The notes beneath the pieces were generated by a model, which had not been told where the DNA came from, made no database searches, and saw only the letters and a program-made list of their open reading frames with translations. A DNA stretch of 64,000 nucleotides from Candidatus Thiodiazotropha endoloripes (lineage in GTDB: Bacteria; Pseudomonadota; Gammaproteobacteria; Chromatiales; Chromatiaceae). The translations under genes were made by a program, and so were the position numbers. Each line of letters begins with the position of its first letter. Position 1 is the first letter of the stretch. Positions 44,382-52,800 of the stretch are shown here, in pieces. The stretch covers positions 310,001-374,000 of the forward strand of contig LVKA01000011.1 in the NCBI GenBank assembly GCA_001709035.1. The letters run 5' to 3'.

Positions 44382-44646
44382 AGTGTACCTCATCATAGAT
44401 TCTGTACCATTCAGAGCCACCCCAATACGCCAGATCAAGGCGTGGCTTGCGGTGAATGGCGCGCCCTTTGCAAGAGCCATAACGCAGAGCTGGCGTATTG
44501 GGGTGGCTCCCTGCGGGCGAGCCGGCAAGGGGCCATCCGCGGCGTTATGCCGCTTGGAAAGGGCATGCCATTCCCGGCGAGGCATGCCTTGCGGCTAGCC
44601 CCTTGCCGACTCGCTGAATGGTACAGAATCTATGACGAGGTACACT
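44382..44646. mobile_element. Family A inverted-repeat element (MITE-like), copy 2 (longer form)
   Basis: 33-bp inverted ends at 44382-44414 and 44614-44646, with one mismatch. TA lies on both sides of the GTGTAC..GTACAC core, as for Tc1/mariner/IS630-type targets. It is about 60 bases longer than copy 1. The extra part creates a perfect 20-bp inner inverted repeat (GAGCCACCCCAATACGCCAG and its complement), and GGCAAGGGGC/GCCCCTTGCC forms another arm. The DNA or RNA could fold into a three-armed structure. The left end abuts another GTACAC end, giving the 18-bp palindrome AGGTACACTAGTGTACCT (44373-44390). It lies between the divergent nudE and yrfG starts. Confidence 0.87.
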
Positions 44647-44762
44647 AGGTTAAAGGGTTGAGTCTATGGCATCAACAGCATAATGCGGATATAGGGCCCC
44701 GTGCGTTGAGTTGGGCGGCATGAGACAATAGTCACCAGGATTAATAGATTCGAGCGGTTTTT

Positions 44763-45431
44763 ATGATTCCCTGGAATGATATCGATTGTGTATTACTGGA
44801 TATGGACGGCACCCTGCTGGATCTCCATTTCGACAACCACTTCTGGCTGGAGTATGTGCCCTCCCGTTATGCGGAGGCCAAGGGTATCCCGCTGGCTGAG
44901 GCGACGGAGGAGTTACTCGGGCGCTACAAAAGCGTCGAAGGCACCCTCGACTGGTATTGCGTGGATCACTGGAGCCGGGAGCTGGAGCTGGACATTGTGC
45001 TGCTCAAGGAGGAGGTGGATCATCTGATCTCCGTCCATCCCCATGTGATCGACTTTCTCGATCAGCTGATGTGTGCCGGTAAGGAGCGGGTGCTGGTAAC
45101 CAATGCCCATCAGAAGACCCTGGCCTTGAAGATGGAGAAGACACGCTTGGCCGGTTTTTTCAATCAGGTCATCTCATCACATCAGCTGGGACTGCCAAAA
45201 GAGCATCCGGAGTTTTGGAATCGTCTGCAGAATCTGCACCCTTTCGATCCCCAACGTACCCTGTTTGTCGATGACAGTCCGGCGGTGCTCAAATCGGCCC
45301 AGGCGTATGGCCTGAAGTGGATCCTGGCAATTCTCAAACCGGACTCGAAACAGCCGCTGCGAGCGGGTGGTGATTTTCCGGCAATCGAGGATTTCTCAGA
45401 GATTACCCAGGGGTTGCGCTGTCTGATCTAG
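44763..45431 (+). CDS. yrfG: YrfG-type GMP/IMP nucleotidase (HAD family)
   Basis: A 222-residue HAD phosphatase. Motif I is VLLDMDGTLLDLHFDN, motif II VLVTNAHQKT, motif III Lys lies in GLPKEHPEFW, and motif IV is TLFVDDSPAVLKSA. The N-terminal DIDCVLLDMDGTLLDLHFD and WYCVDHWSRELELD patterns match the E. coli GMP/IMP 5'-nucleotidase YrfG. The divergent nudE neighbour supports this. The TAG stop (45429-45431) lies at the left end of a family B repeat. Confidence 0.85.
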   Translation: MIPWNDIDCVLLDMDGTLLDLHFDNHFWLEYVPSRYAEAKGIPLAEATEELLGRYKSVEGTLDWYCVDHWSRELELDIVLLKEEVDHLISVHPHVIDFLDQLMCAGKERVLVTNAHQKTLALKMEKTRLAGFFNQVISSHQLGLPKEHPEFWNRLQNLHPFDPQRTLFVDDSPAVLKSAQAYGLKWILAILKPDSKQPLRAGGDFPAIEDFSEITQGLRCLI

Positions 45432-45580
45432 GGCCTGTTGTGCCTGAAGGGCTGGGTCTGTTTTTGCGCCCAATGGCGTTATCATTCGCTTATGTAGCCG
45501 GGTTACACCGCGCTCATTCTGTTTTGCTGGACATAAAAACAGTCCCAGCAGGGCGTATTGGATTCGTGTTAACAGGCCCT
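45429..45580. repeat. Family B element, most complete copy
   Basis: The left end TAGGGCCTGTT (45429-45439) is inverted relative to the right end AACAGGCCCT (45571-45580). The right part (GGGCGTATTGGATTCGTGTT, then AACAGGCCCT) is the segment found repeatedly in the window. About 150 bp, with no ORF. The internal part matches 57766-57877 with many substitutions. It contains the yrfG stop codon. Confidence 0.8.
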
Positions 45581-45607
45581 GGTCTAGATTCCTGCAATGG
45601 TTGACGA

Positions 45608-46474
45608 TTATAGGTCACTGCACTCGCTGTCGCGCTGCGCGGCCTCCCAGGCCAGCAGCGCCAGTTTTCTCGAATCCCCCCAATGATAGATGCCGGTCTC
45701 TCCATCAGAGCGAATTACCCGATGACAGGGGATCAGAAAAGCGATGCGATTCTCAGCAAGCGCGCTGCCGGCAGCCCGATGGGCCTTGGGTGATCCGGCC
45801 AGCTGTGCCATGGTGGTGTAGGAGATGAGCTGGGAAGTGCCGATGTTGAGCAGTGCCTCCCACACCTTGATCTGAAAATTACTGCCCTTCATCAGCAGAT
45901 GAAAGCGGGCTGATTCGGGCTTGCGACTGAAGATCCTGTTGATCAAATGGCCTGCCTCAAGGTCGTTTTGCTGCAATTCCGCCTTCGGCCAGGTCTGCTG
46001 CAGACCATGACTCAATTCAGCGTGGTCCAGGTCGTGAAAGCTCAAACCGACGATGCCCCTTTCCGTCCAGGCAATCATAGCGATACCGAAAGGTGACTGA
46101 GCCAATCCATAGTTGATGCACAAGCCCTGACCCTGTTGTTTGATTTCGCCTGGACTCATGGCCTCACAGGTGACCATCAGGTCGTGCAGCCTGCCAGGCC
46201 CAGACAGCCCGCTCTGCAGGCTTGTGCTGAGTAGGTCATTCGAGGTTAAAAGCGAGTTGCGAGCATACTCTTTGGTCAGATATTGCAGAAACCGTTTCGG
46301 CGATATGCCCGCCCACTCACTGAACACCCTCTGCAGGTGGTATTCGCTCAGATTAACCGCCGACGCGATTTCGCCAAGACTGGGCTGACGGCGAAGATTG
46401 CCGCGGATGTACTCAATCGCCTGAGCGATGACAGTGTAGTGATTTCGATCTACCGGCCGCTTGTTTGTGGTCAT
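45608..46474 (-). CDS. Ada-like AraC-methylguanine-DNA methyltransferase fusion
   Basis: A 288-residue protein. The AraC-type helix-turn-helix lies at about 10-95 (SLGEIASAVNLSEYHLQRVF). The Ada/Ogt methyltransferase domain spans about 110-280 and has the active Cys in IPCHRVIRSDG. It would repair O6-methylguanine and related lesions by taking the methyl group onto that Cys. The N-terminal Ada zinc domain for methyl-phosphotriesters is missing, so it is the short COG2169-type form. ATG 46474 is preferred to an in-frame start at 46534. Confidence 0.87.
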   Translation of the reverse strand: MTTNKRPVDRNHYTVIAQAIEYIRGNLRRQPSLGEIASAVNLSEYHLQRVFSEWAGISPKRFLQYLTKEYARNSLLTSNDLLSTSLQSGLSGPGRLHDLMVTCEAMSPGEIKQQGQGLCINYGLAQSPFGIAMIAWTERGIVGLSFHDLDHAELSHGLQQTWPKAELQQNDLEAGHLINRIFSRKPESARFHLLMKGSNFQIKVWEALLNIGTSQLISYTTMAQLAGSPKAHRAAGSALAENRIAFLIPCHRVIRSDGETGIYHWGDSRKLALLAWEAAQRDSECSDL

Positions 46475-46587
46475 GGCACCCTGTTCTATGCGTTCAATAT
46501 CCTCAGTCTGCCCATCAAAGCGGCTCCTGACCACCCGATTCTTGCGGATTTCAGCCTATCTGCAGAGTTTCTGCCAGCTTAATAACT

Positions 46588-47019
46588 TAGGGCCTGTTAA
46601 CACGAATCCAACAGTCCCAGCCCCACTGCTGTTCCATAAACTCCGTGCTTTATAGTGTAAACTGCCTAATCGTTTATTGGTTTTCATTGCTGATTAAGAA
46701 TCGAGACATTAAAGGCACAGGTCAGTAGATGCCTGAGGCCACTGTTATCGTCCGAATGTCAAAAAGGCAGGGAGTTTAACTCCCCTCTCCCCTTGCGGGA
46801 GAGGGGCTTTAGATCTGCTGCTGGGAAGATCGAAAGTTTGTGGGACAGTCGTGGACCCAGCTTCCCTCTTTTTGTATCAAAACGGAAGGTTGCACCTGCA
46901 AAAGCGCCACTCGGCGTTGCTCGACACTCATTTGGAACAACCAAACTACGCTCCTCGCGCCTTGATTGGCGTTTTTTCAGGTACAACAGGGCATATTGGA
47001 TTAGTGTAAACGGCCCTAG
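46588..47019. repeat. Repeat-rich gap with inverted family B ends and a family D hairpin
   Basis: Left family B end at 46588-46611 (TTAGGGCCTGTTAACACGAA) and right end at 46995-47019 (ATTGGATTAGTGTAAACGGC) face each other as inverted ends around about 430 bp. Inside lies family D copy 2 (CCCCTCTCCC ... GGGAGAGGGG, 46782-46806). No gene was recognised inside. The right end stops one base short of the ion-channel stop codon. It may be one composite element or two separate insertions. Confidence 0.65.
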
Positions 47020-47020
47020 G

Positions 47021-47872
47021 TCAGGGCTTATCCGTGGTGGCTCTATCCCTGGTCAGTTGCTCCAGCATGTTTTCCATCTTGATCAGTCGCTGCTCCATCT
47101 CGGCGGTCCGACTGTCGATTCGGTGTACCTCGCCTGCCTCACCCTCACCGCTCTCCCGGGAAAACTCCTCATGCTCCCGCTGCAGGGTTTCCAGTACGAT
47201 TCCGATCATCATATTGAGAAAAACAAACGCCACGATGAAGATGAATGAGAGATAGAAGAACCAGCTGAGCGGAAAGATATCCATGGTCTCGTACATCACA
47301 TCGGTCCAGTCCTCGAAGGTGGCGATACGGAACAGGGTCAGCATGGCAATGGTGATGTTACCCCACAGCTCCGGGTTGATCTGATGGAAGAACATGCTGC
47401 CGATGGCGGCGTAGATGTAGAAGATGATGAACATCAGTAGCGACACATAGCCCATGCGGGGAATGGCGGTGACGAAGGCATTCAGCAGTACCCGCAATTC
47501 GGGGATGATCGATACCAGTCGCAGTACTCTAAAGATCCGCAGCAGGCGACCCAGCAGGGCGGCTTCGCTGTCATCGACCGGGATCAGACTCGCGGTGACG
47601 ATGAGAAAGTCGAAGACATTCCAGGCCTTGCTGAAGAATCGTTTCAGACTGTGCTCGGCAATCATGCGGATGATGATCTCGACCAGGAAAAAGATGGTGA
47701 TGCCGATGTCGAGCAGGCGCAGTACCTGGGCGGCAGAGGCGGGGATCGGGTAGGTTTTGGCGCCGATCATCAGTGCCGATATCACGATCACCAGGATAAC
47801 GAAGGTTTCGAAGATCTTGTTTTCGCGAAGTTGGATGAACTGTTGTTGCAGTTGTGCAGCTGTCGGGGGCAT
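47021..47872 (-). CDS. Single-domain voltage-gated cation channel (BacNav-type)
   Basis: A 283-residue channel with six membrane helices. The voltage-sensor helix S4 carries four Arg spaced by three (RLLRIFRVLRLV, then ELR). The pore loop has the filter TLFRIATFEDWTDVM, and S6 ends in MMIGIVLETL. A C-terminal coiled coil (about 255-283, AEMEQRLIKMENMLEQL) should make the tetramer. The filter has Glu-Asp plus a further Asp, more acidic than NaChBac (LESW) and nearer to calcium-selective filters, so the ion is not certain. ATG 47872 is chosen; a TTG at 47932 is in frame. No partner gene is seen. Confidence 0.82.
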   Translation of the reverse strand: MPPTAAQLQQQFIQLRENKIFETFVILVIVISALMIGAKTYPIPASAAQVLRLLDIGITIFFLVEIIIRMIAEHSLKRFFSKAWNVFDFLIVTASLIPVDDSEAALLGRLLRIFRVLRLVSIIPELRVLLNAFVTAIPRMGYVSLLMFIIFYIYAAIGSMFFHQINPELWGNITIAMLTLFRIATFEDWTDVMYETMDIFPLSWFFYLSFIFIVAFVFLNMMIGIVLETLQREHEEFSRESGEGEAGEVHRIDSRTAEMEQRLIKMENMLEQLTRDRATTDKP

Positions 47873-48038
47873 AGTGGGTTGAATCCGGTATTGGCTGATA
47901 CTCAAAAGGCCGCCGATTATATCGGAAAACAACCCTTATTGCGGTTTTTGGTCAACGCTATGGATCGGGAAATTGCGGCTTAGTTCCGGGAAGTGGGGCC
48001 GCTGCAACAGATTGCCTGTGAGATCGGCGTCTAAGGCC

Positions 48039-48401
48039 TTAATTGCCCCAGGTTTTAAAGCGTTTTTTGCAGTAGGTGAGTAGTTCAGCGTAGTTGCGGA
48101 AATAGAGTTCGAAGCCATCCTCCGCAGGGGCATCGAATTCACACCAGTCGTTGTCGTAGTCCCGGCAGATCTGCGGCCGCTGATCGTAGATGCCACAGCC
48201 CCCACCAGGCTGTAGGTGTTCACAACTTCCACCGATCAGTAGAAACCAGCCGTCGTCGTCCTTGTAGATTTCCACCCCGGCATGGGAGACCTGCCAGAGC
48301 AGATGTTCAAAATCGCTCTTCGAGCGGGGAGCGACCCCGAGGGCTTCCGTGGTGTAAGTGCAGCACTTGGAGTTGGTGCAGCGATCGCACTTGTTGTCCA
48401 T
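48039..48401 (-). CDS. YkgJ-family cysteine-cluster protein
   Basis: A 120-residue protein with the Cys pattern of the YkgJ/Fe-S or zinc cluster family. CDRCTNSKCC (about 5-14), CEHLQPGGGCGIYDQRPQIC (about 60-79), then CEF near 87 and a Cys near 111. About nine Cys in all. The function of the family is not settled; metal binding is likely. It starts 17 bases after rhlB on the same strand and probably shares its transcript. Confidence 0.8.
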   Translation of the reverse strand: MDNKCDRCTNSKCCTYTTEALGVAPRSKSDFEHLLWQVSHAGVEIYKDDDGWFLLIGGSCEHLQPGGGCGIYDQRPQICRDYDNDWCEFDAPAEDGFELYFRNYAELLTYCKKRFKTWGN

Positions 48402-48431
48402 GGTTATTCGCTGTTGGGTTATTCGCTGTTG
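48402..48431. repeat. 15-bp perfect tandem duplication at the rhlB end
   Basis: GGTTATTCGCTGTTG occurs twice in a row. One copy encodes the last codons and stop of rhlB (minus strand, NSE-stop); the other fills the short gap before ykgJ. It looks like a recent slippage duplication. Confidence 0.8.
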
Positions 48432-49768
48432 CTCTGGGGTGGCTTGGGGCCGGACCGGCGCCGTCTGCGCTTACCTTCTCCCTTGGGTTTGTGCGCTTTA
48501 TGGTGATGACCCTTGCCATGGCTCTTCTGGCCCTCTTTGGGATGATGCCTCTGGCGAGCCCCCTTCTCCGGGTAGACCCGGCTCTTCGGATCCACCTCGG
48601 CCAACAGGTCGGTAGCCACGGTCTGGGTTGGGATGGAGTGGCCTACATAGGTTTCGATGTCCGGCAGAGAGAAGGCATAGGTCTCACAGGCAAAGCTGAT
48701 TGCCTCGCCGCTGGCCCCGGCACGGGCGGTTCTGCCAATGCGGTGTACGTAGTCTTCCGCATCCTCGGGAAGATCGAAATTGACCACATGGGTGACATCG
48801 GGAATATGCAGGCCACGGGCCGCCACATCGGTGGCCACCAGGGCGGGCAGCTCACCGTTCTGAAACTTCTTCAGAAGGCTGAGGCGCTTTGTCTGCGGTA
48901 CGTCGCCGGAGAGCACCGCTGTATCGATGCCGTTCCCCTGCAGGAATCCCCAAACCTTGTCGGCCACCCGTTTGGTGTTGACGAAGACAATGGTACGGGT
49001 GTCCTCCATTTGCTTGAGCAGGCCGATCAGCAGCGGGATCTTCTCCTCGTTGGCCGTCATGTAGCAGGTTTCGGTGATCTTCTCCGCGGTCACCTGCTCC
49101 GGTTCCACCTCAACGCTGTGCGGATTGTTCATGTGTTCGTAGGCCAGCTCGCGCACCCGATAGGATAGGGTGGCGGAGAACAGCATGCCCAACCTGTCCT
49201 GTGGTGATGGACAGCGTCGCAACATAAAGCGGATGTCCTTGATAAAGCCGAGATCAAACATGCGGTCGGCTTCGTCCAGCACGATCACCTGAATCTCTTT
49301 CAGGTCGTAGACCCGCTGTTTGAGATAGTCAATCAGTCGCCCTGGGGTGCCGATCAGGATATCCACACCCTGTTCGATCTGCTTGCGCTGCTTTTCATAG
49401 CCGGTGCCGCCGTAGACGGCTGCGGTTGTCAGCTCAGTGTGCTGGGTCAATGCCTGGGCATCGTTGTAGATCTGTACCGCCAGCTCTCTGGTCGGCGCCA
49501 GAATCAGGGTGCGGGGTTGATTGACCCGACGCTGCTCCGATGGTGGGTTGCGTAACAGGTGGTCGATGGCAGCGATCAGAAAGGCTGCGGTTTTACCGGT
49601 ACCGGTCTGTGCCTGTCCGGCCAGATCCTTTCCGGTCAGCGCAATCGGCAGGGTTTCCGCCTGAATCGGAGTGCAGTATTCGAAGCCGGCCTCCTGGATA
49701 CCCAGCAGAACCTGGGGATCGAGATCAAAGTCGGCAAAACGGGTCTCAGTCAGATGTTTATTGCTCAT
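48419..49768 (-). CDS. rhlB: RhlB-type DEAD-box RNA helicase
   Basis: RhlB unwinds RNA in the degradosome together with RNase E and PNPase. The 449 residues hold all DEAD-box motifs: the Q-motif ([13 protein letters not shown]), [26 protein letters not shown] and [10 protein letters not shown]. The N-terminus [14 protein letters not shown] matches RhlB. A Lys/Arg/His-rich basic tail (about 400-449) follows, as in RNA-binding tails. The frame extends upstream to 50158 across rlmH, but homology places the start at ATG 49768. Confidence 0.9.
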   Translation of the reverse strand: MSNKHLTETRFADFDLDPQVLLGIQEAGFEYCTPIQAETLPIALTGKDLAGQAQTGTGKTAAFLIAAIDHLLRNPPSEQRRVNQPRTLILAPTRELAVQIYNDAQALTQHTELTTAAVYGGTGYEKQRKQIEQGVDILIGTPGRLIDYLKQRVYDLKEIQVIVLDEADRMFDLGFIKDIRFMLRRCPSPQDRLGMLFSATLSYRVRELAYEHMNNPHSVEVEPEQVTAEKITETCYMTANEEKIPLLIGLLKQMEDTRTIVFVNTKRVADKVWGFLQGNGIDTAVLSGDVPQTKRLSLLKKFQNGELPALVATDVAARGLHIPDVTHVVNFDLPEDAEDYVHRIGRTARAGASGEAISFACETYAFSLPDIETYVGHSIPTQTVATDLLAEVDPKSRVYPEKGARQRHHPKEGQKSHGKGHHHKAHKPKGEGKRRRRRSGPKPPQSNSE

Positions 49769-49906
49769 GGGGCGGAAGCATACAGGATAATAGGTATAAC
49801 TACGATCCTGCATGGAATCAGCACCTTGACTCATTGTTATCAGGCCTTGATCGCGCGGATGTAAAATTTGCCCATCGACGGACACAATCCCGTACAATCC
49901 CCCTGC

Positions 49907-50380
49907 ATGAATATCCATCTTGTTTCTGTCGGAAACCGCATGCCTGACTGGGTGGTCGAAGGCTATCAGACCTATGCCCGGCGGCTGAATGGGGACTGCT
50001 ATCTCCATCTGCTCGAGATCGCTCCCGGACAGCGGGGTAAAAAGGCCGATATCAAGCGAATCCTGAAGGATGAGGGTGAAAAGATGCTGAAAGCGATACC
50101 CAAAGGGTGTCGGGTTGTGGCCCTGGATGTACAGGGACGGGCCTGGAGTACGGAGCAACTCTCCAGCAAGTTGCAGTCCTGGATGGGCGATGGCCGGGAT
50201 CTGGCGCTGCTGGTGGGTGGGCCGGAAGGGCTCTCGGCGGAGTGTCTGAACCAGGCGGAAGGGCGTTGGTCCCTGTCCCCATTAACCCTGCCCCATCCGC
50301 TGGTCAGGGTGGTGGTGGCTGAACAGCTGTATCGGGCCTGGAGTCTGATGCACAACCACCCCTATCATCGTGCCGGATAG
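49907..50380 (+). CDS. rlmH: RlmH, 23S rRNA pseudouridine-1915 N3-methyltransferase
   Basis: RlmH methylates pseudouridine 1915 in helix 69 of 23S rRNA, using S-adenosylmethionine in a SPOUT-type knot. The 157 residues match the family length (about 155). It has [20 protein letters not shown] at the start, [10 protein letters not shown], and the C-terminal [18 protein letters not shown] with the SAM-binding residues. ATG 49907 is chosen over 49868. The stop overlaps the GTG option of maf. The usual rsfS-nadD neighbours are absent; it is divergent from rhlB. Confidence 0.93.
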   Translation: MNIHLVSVGNRMPDWVVEGYQTYARRLNGDCYLHLLEIAPGQRGKKADIKRILKDEGEKMLKAIPKGCRVVALDVQGRAWSTEQLSSKLQSWMGDGRDLALLVGGPEGLSAECLNQAEGRWSLSPLTLPHPLVRVVVAEQLYRAWSLMHNHPYHRAG

Positions 50381-50384
50381 CGGT

Positions 50385-51005
50385 ATGGGTGACCGGCCCA
50401 ACCTCTACCTGGCGTCAAGATCCCCAAGGCGTCGCGAGCTGCTGCAACAGATCGGGGTGCGCTTCGAATTGCTCGATATTGAGGTCGATGAGGGGCAGTT
50501 GCCTGAGGAGCAGCCAACAGATTATGTGCGGCGGGTGGCTGAGGAGAAGGCTGTGGCCGGATTCAGGCAACTTAGTGAAGCCGCTCGATTACCGGTTTTG
50601 GCTGCCGATACCAGTGTGGTTGTGAACGGCCATATCCTGGGGAAACCGGAAAACCGGGATCATGCTCTGTGGATGCTTGGGCAGCTCTCCGACACCACCC
50701 ATGAGGTGTTCAGTGCGGTGACCCTGTGTCGATCGGTTCCACAGACCAGTGTCTCGGTAAGCCGGGTAACCATTCGTAAACTCAGTCAAGCCGAGATGCT
50801 CGGTTATTGGCAAACGGGAGAGCCGCTGGATAAGGCAGGAAGTTATGCAATTCAAGGGCTTGGCGCACAATTTATTGCGCGGCTGGAGGGCAGTTATTCC
50901 GCCGTGATGGGTTTGCCGTTGTTTGAAACCGCACAATTACTGCAATCGGGCGGGATCGAATTTGGTGCTGGGAAGACTAATTTGATAGGCCCAGGTAGTA
51001 TTTAG
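50385..51005 (+). CDS. maf: Maf-family nucleotide pyrophosphatase (YhdE-type)
   Basis: Maf proteins hydrolyse dTTP/UTP and modified nucleotides to the monophosphate. About 206 residues. LASRSPRRRELL with the substrate-binding SRSPRR, LAADTSVVVNGHILGKP (Asp and Lys) and YAIQGLGAQFIARLEGSYSA, then VMGLPL, match the YhdE subgroup. ATG 50385 is chosen. A GTG at 50370, overlapping rlmH, is in frame. rlmH and rng are the neighbours on the same strand. Confidence 0.88.
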   Translation: MGDRPNLYLASRSPRRRELLQQIGVRFELLDIEVDEGQLPEEQPTDYVRRVAEEKAVAGFRQLSEAARLPVLAADTSVVVNGHILGKPENRDHALWMLGQLSDTTHEVFSAVTLCRSVPQTSVSVSRVTIRKLSQAEMLGYWQTGEPLDKAGSYAIQGLGAQFIARLEGSYSAVMGLPLFETAQLLQSGGIEFGAGKTNLIGPGSI

Positions 51006-51324
51006 GCCGCACAGGGCGCACCAGGCTCGAATTGGTTCAGATAAAGGGGTTGTTCCCCTTTGCAGATCGCCGGTGTGCCGGGGTTGAGGAGAAATTGCTA
51101 AGTTGTGGGCTTAAACCCAGATTCCACATGAGACAGATAACATCTGTCGTAAGGTAATGATGTGTTGCATGAATTAATGTATTTAGGCTCACTCATCGGA
51201 TGAGCCCACTAACACAACATGGACTCTAGGTTAATAAAATGCCCGATTGTCCGATGAAAGAGATTCGGAGGCAGCGCATTTGTCTACAGGGATTAGCAAT
51301 AACGAGAACAACGAAGTAGTTGAT
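51006..51324 (+). promoter_or_regulatory. Long leader and promoter region of rng with hairpins
   Basis: About 320 bases upstream of the rng start. It contains AAAGGGG-TTGTT-CCCCTTT (51043-51061) and GGCTCA...TGAGCC (51186-51206, with an overlapping CATC/GATG stem). A TTG (51247) in the rng frame would add 26 residues, but they are not like RNase G. The region could be an RNase-sensitive leader for self-control, which is known for RNase E; for RNase G this is inference. Confidence 0.4.
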
Positions 51325-52779
51325 ATGAGTGAAGAAATTCTAATTAATGTAACTCCTCCGGAAACCCGTGTGGCGGTCATTGAGAACGGTGCTGTGCAGG
51401 AGATCATCATCGAGCGTTCCGGAAAACGGGGGCTGGTTGGCAATATCTACAAAGGCAAGGTCTGTCGGGTTCTGCCCGGTATGCAGGCGGCGTTTGTCGA
51501 CGTGGGGCTTGAACGGGCGGCATTCCTGCACGTCTCTGATATCGGAGACTCAACCGACAAGCCGAAGACCGACAATATCCATGAGCTGTTGCGCGAAGGC
51601 GAACTGGTGATTGTTCAGGTGCTGAAGGATCCGATCGGTACCAAAGGCGCCAGGCTGACCACCAACATCTCCATTCCATCCAGGCACCTGGTGTTCATGC
51701 CTTCCCTGGGCAATATGGGAATTTCACAGAGAATCGAGGCAGAGGATGAGCGTCAACGACTCCGTGAATTGCTCAATCAGGTCGCGGAAACAGGCGAAAT
51801 CTCAGGTGGTTATATCGCAAGAACGGCCGCTGAGGGGGTGGATGAGTCGTCGCTGAAATCCGATATGCGGTTTCTCGCCCGGCTGTGGAGCTCGATCCAG
51901 GAGAGAAGCAAACTGGCAAAAAGCATTGAGCTGATCCATGAGGACCTCTCCTTGCCCCTGAGATCGTTGCGGGATCTGGTCGGTCCCGATGTGGAGAAGG
52001 TGCGCATCGACTCCAAGGAGACCCACCAGAAATCGATCAGTTTTGCGCAAAAGTTCATTCCAGACATCAAACACCGCATCGAATACTACCCGGGTGAGCG
52101 TCCCCTGTTCGATCTGTATGGGGTGGAGGATGAGATCCAGAAAGCCCTGGAGCGTAAAGTTCAGCTCAAATCCGGCGGCCATCTGGTGATCGATCAGACT
52201 GAGGCGATGACCACCATCGATGTCAATACCGGTGCTTTTGTCGGCCACAGGAATCTGGAAGAGACCATCTTCAAGACCAACCTGGAGGCCGCCCAGGCGA
52301 TCTGCCGGCAACTGAGAATTCGTAATCTTGGCGGCATCATTATCATCGACTTCATCGACATGCTCGATCCGGAACATCGGCGACAGGTTTTACGCGCGCT
52401 GGAGAAGTGTCTTGCCCATGATCATGCGCGCACCCACATCACCGAGGTCTCCTCTCTGGGGCTGGTGGAGATGACCCGCAAGCGCATTCGGGAGTCCCTG
52501 GAGCATGTTCTCTGTGAACCCTGCAGCTGTTGTGGCGGGCGCGGCTCGATGAAGACGGCAGAGACCACCTGCTATGAGATCTTTCGTGAAATCCTGCGGG
52601 AATCCAGGCAGTTTGATGTGGAATCCCTGCTGGTATTGGCCTCCCAGGAGGTGATCGACCGACTACTCGACGAAGAGTCCATCCATCTGGCCGAACTGGA
52701 GCAGTTTGTCGGCCATCCGATCAAGCTGCAGGCTGAGCAGCTATACAGTCAGGAACACTATGATGTGGTGTTGGTCTGA
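51325..52779 (+). CDS. rng: Ribonuclease G
   Basis: RNase G cuts single-stranded AU-rich RNA and matures 16S rRNA 5' ends. 484 residues. The S1 domain (about 35-125, GNIYKGKVCRVLPGMQAAFV) is followed by the 5'-sensor and RNase H-like parts. The DNase I-like catalytic region has TTIDVNTGAFVGHRN and IIIIDFIDM (metal Asp). A Zn-link CEPCSCCGGRG holds dimers together. The C-terminal scaffold arm of RNase E is absent, which is why it is G not E. ATG 51325 fits the family N-terminus; earlier TTG 51247 is possible. Confidence 0.93.
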   Translation: MSEEILINVTPPETRVAVIENGAVQEIIIERSGKRGLVGNIYKGKVCRVLPGMQAAFVDVGLERAAFLHVSDIGDSTDKPKTDNIHELLREGELVIVQVLKDPIGTKGARLTTNISIPSRHLVFMPSLGNMGISQRIEAEDERQRLRELLNQVAETGEISGGYIARTAAEGVDESSLKSDMRFLARLWSSIQERSKLAKSIELIHEDLSLPLRSLRDLVGPDVEKVRIDSKETHQKSISFAQKFIPDIKHRIEYYPGERPLFDLYGVEDEIQKALERKVQLKSGGHLVIDQTEAMTTIDVNTGAFVGHRNLEETIFKTNLEAAQAICRQLRIRNLGGIIIIDFIDMLDPEHRRQVLRALEKCLAHDHARTHITEVSSLGLVEMTRKRIRESLEHVLCEPCSCCGGRGSMKTAETTCYEIFREILRESRQFDVESLLVLASQEVIDRLLDEESIHLAELEQFVGHPIKLQAEQLYSQEHYDVVLV

Positions 52780-52800
52780 CCACCGCTGAATCCTGTTTTC

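Noticed and set aside
49769-50158. N-terminal extension of rhlB over rlmH
   Set aside because: It overlaps the opposite-strand rlmH gene entirely and is not found in RhlB; the RhlB start is at 49768.
51247-51324. 26-residue extension of RNase G from TTG 51247
   Set aside because: The residues do not resemble RNase G and the family N-terminus starts at 51325; kept only as an alternative.
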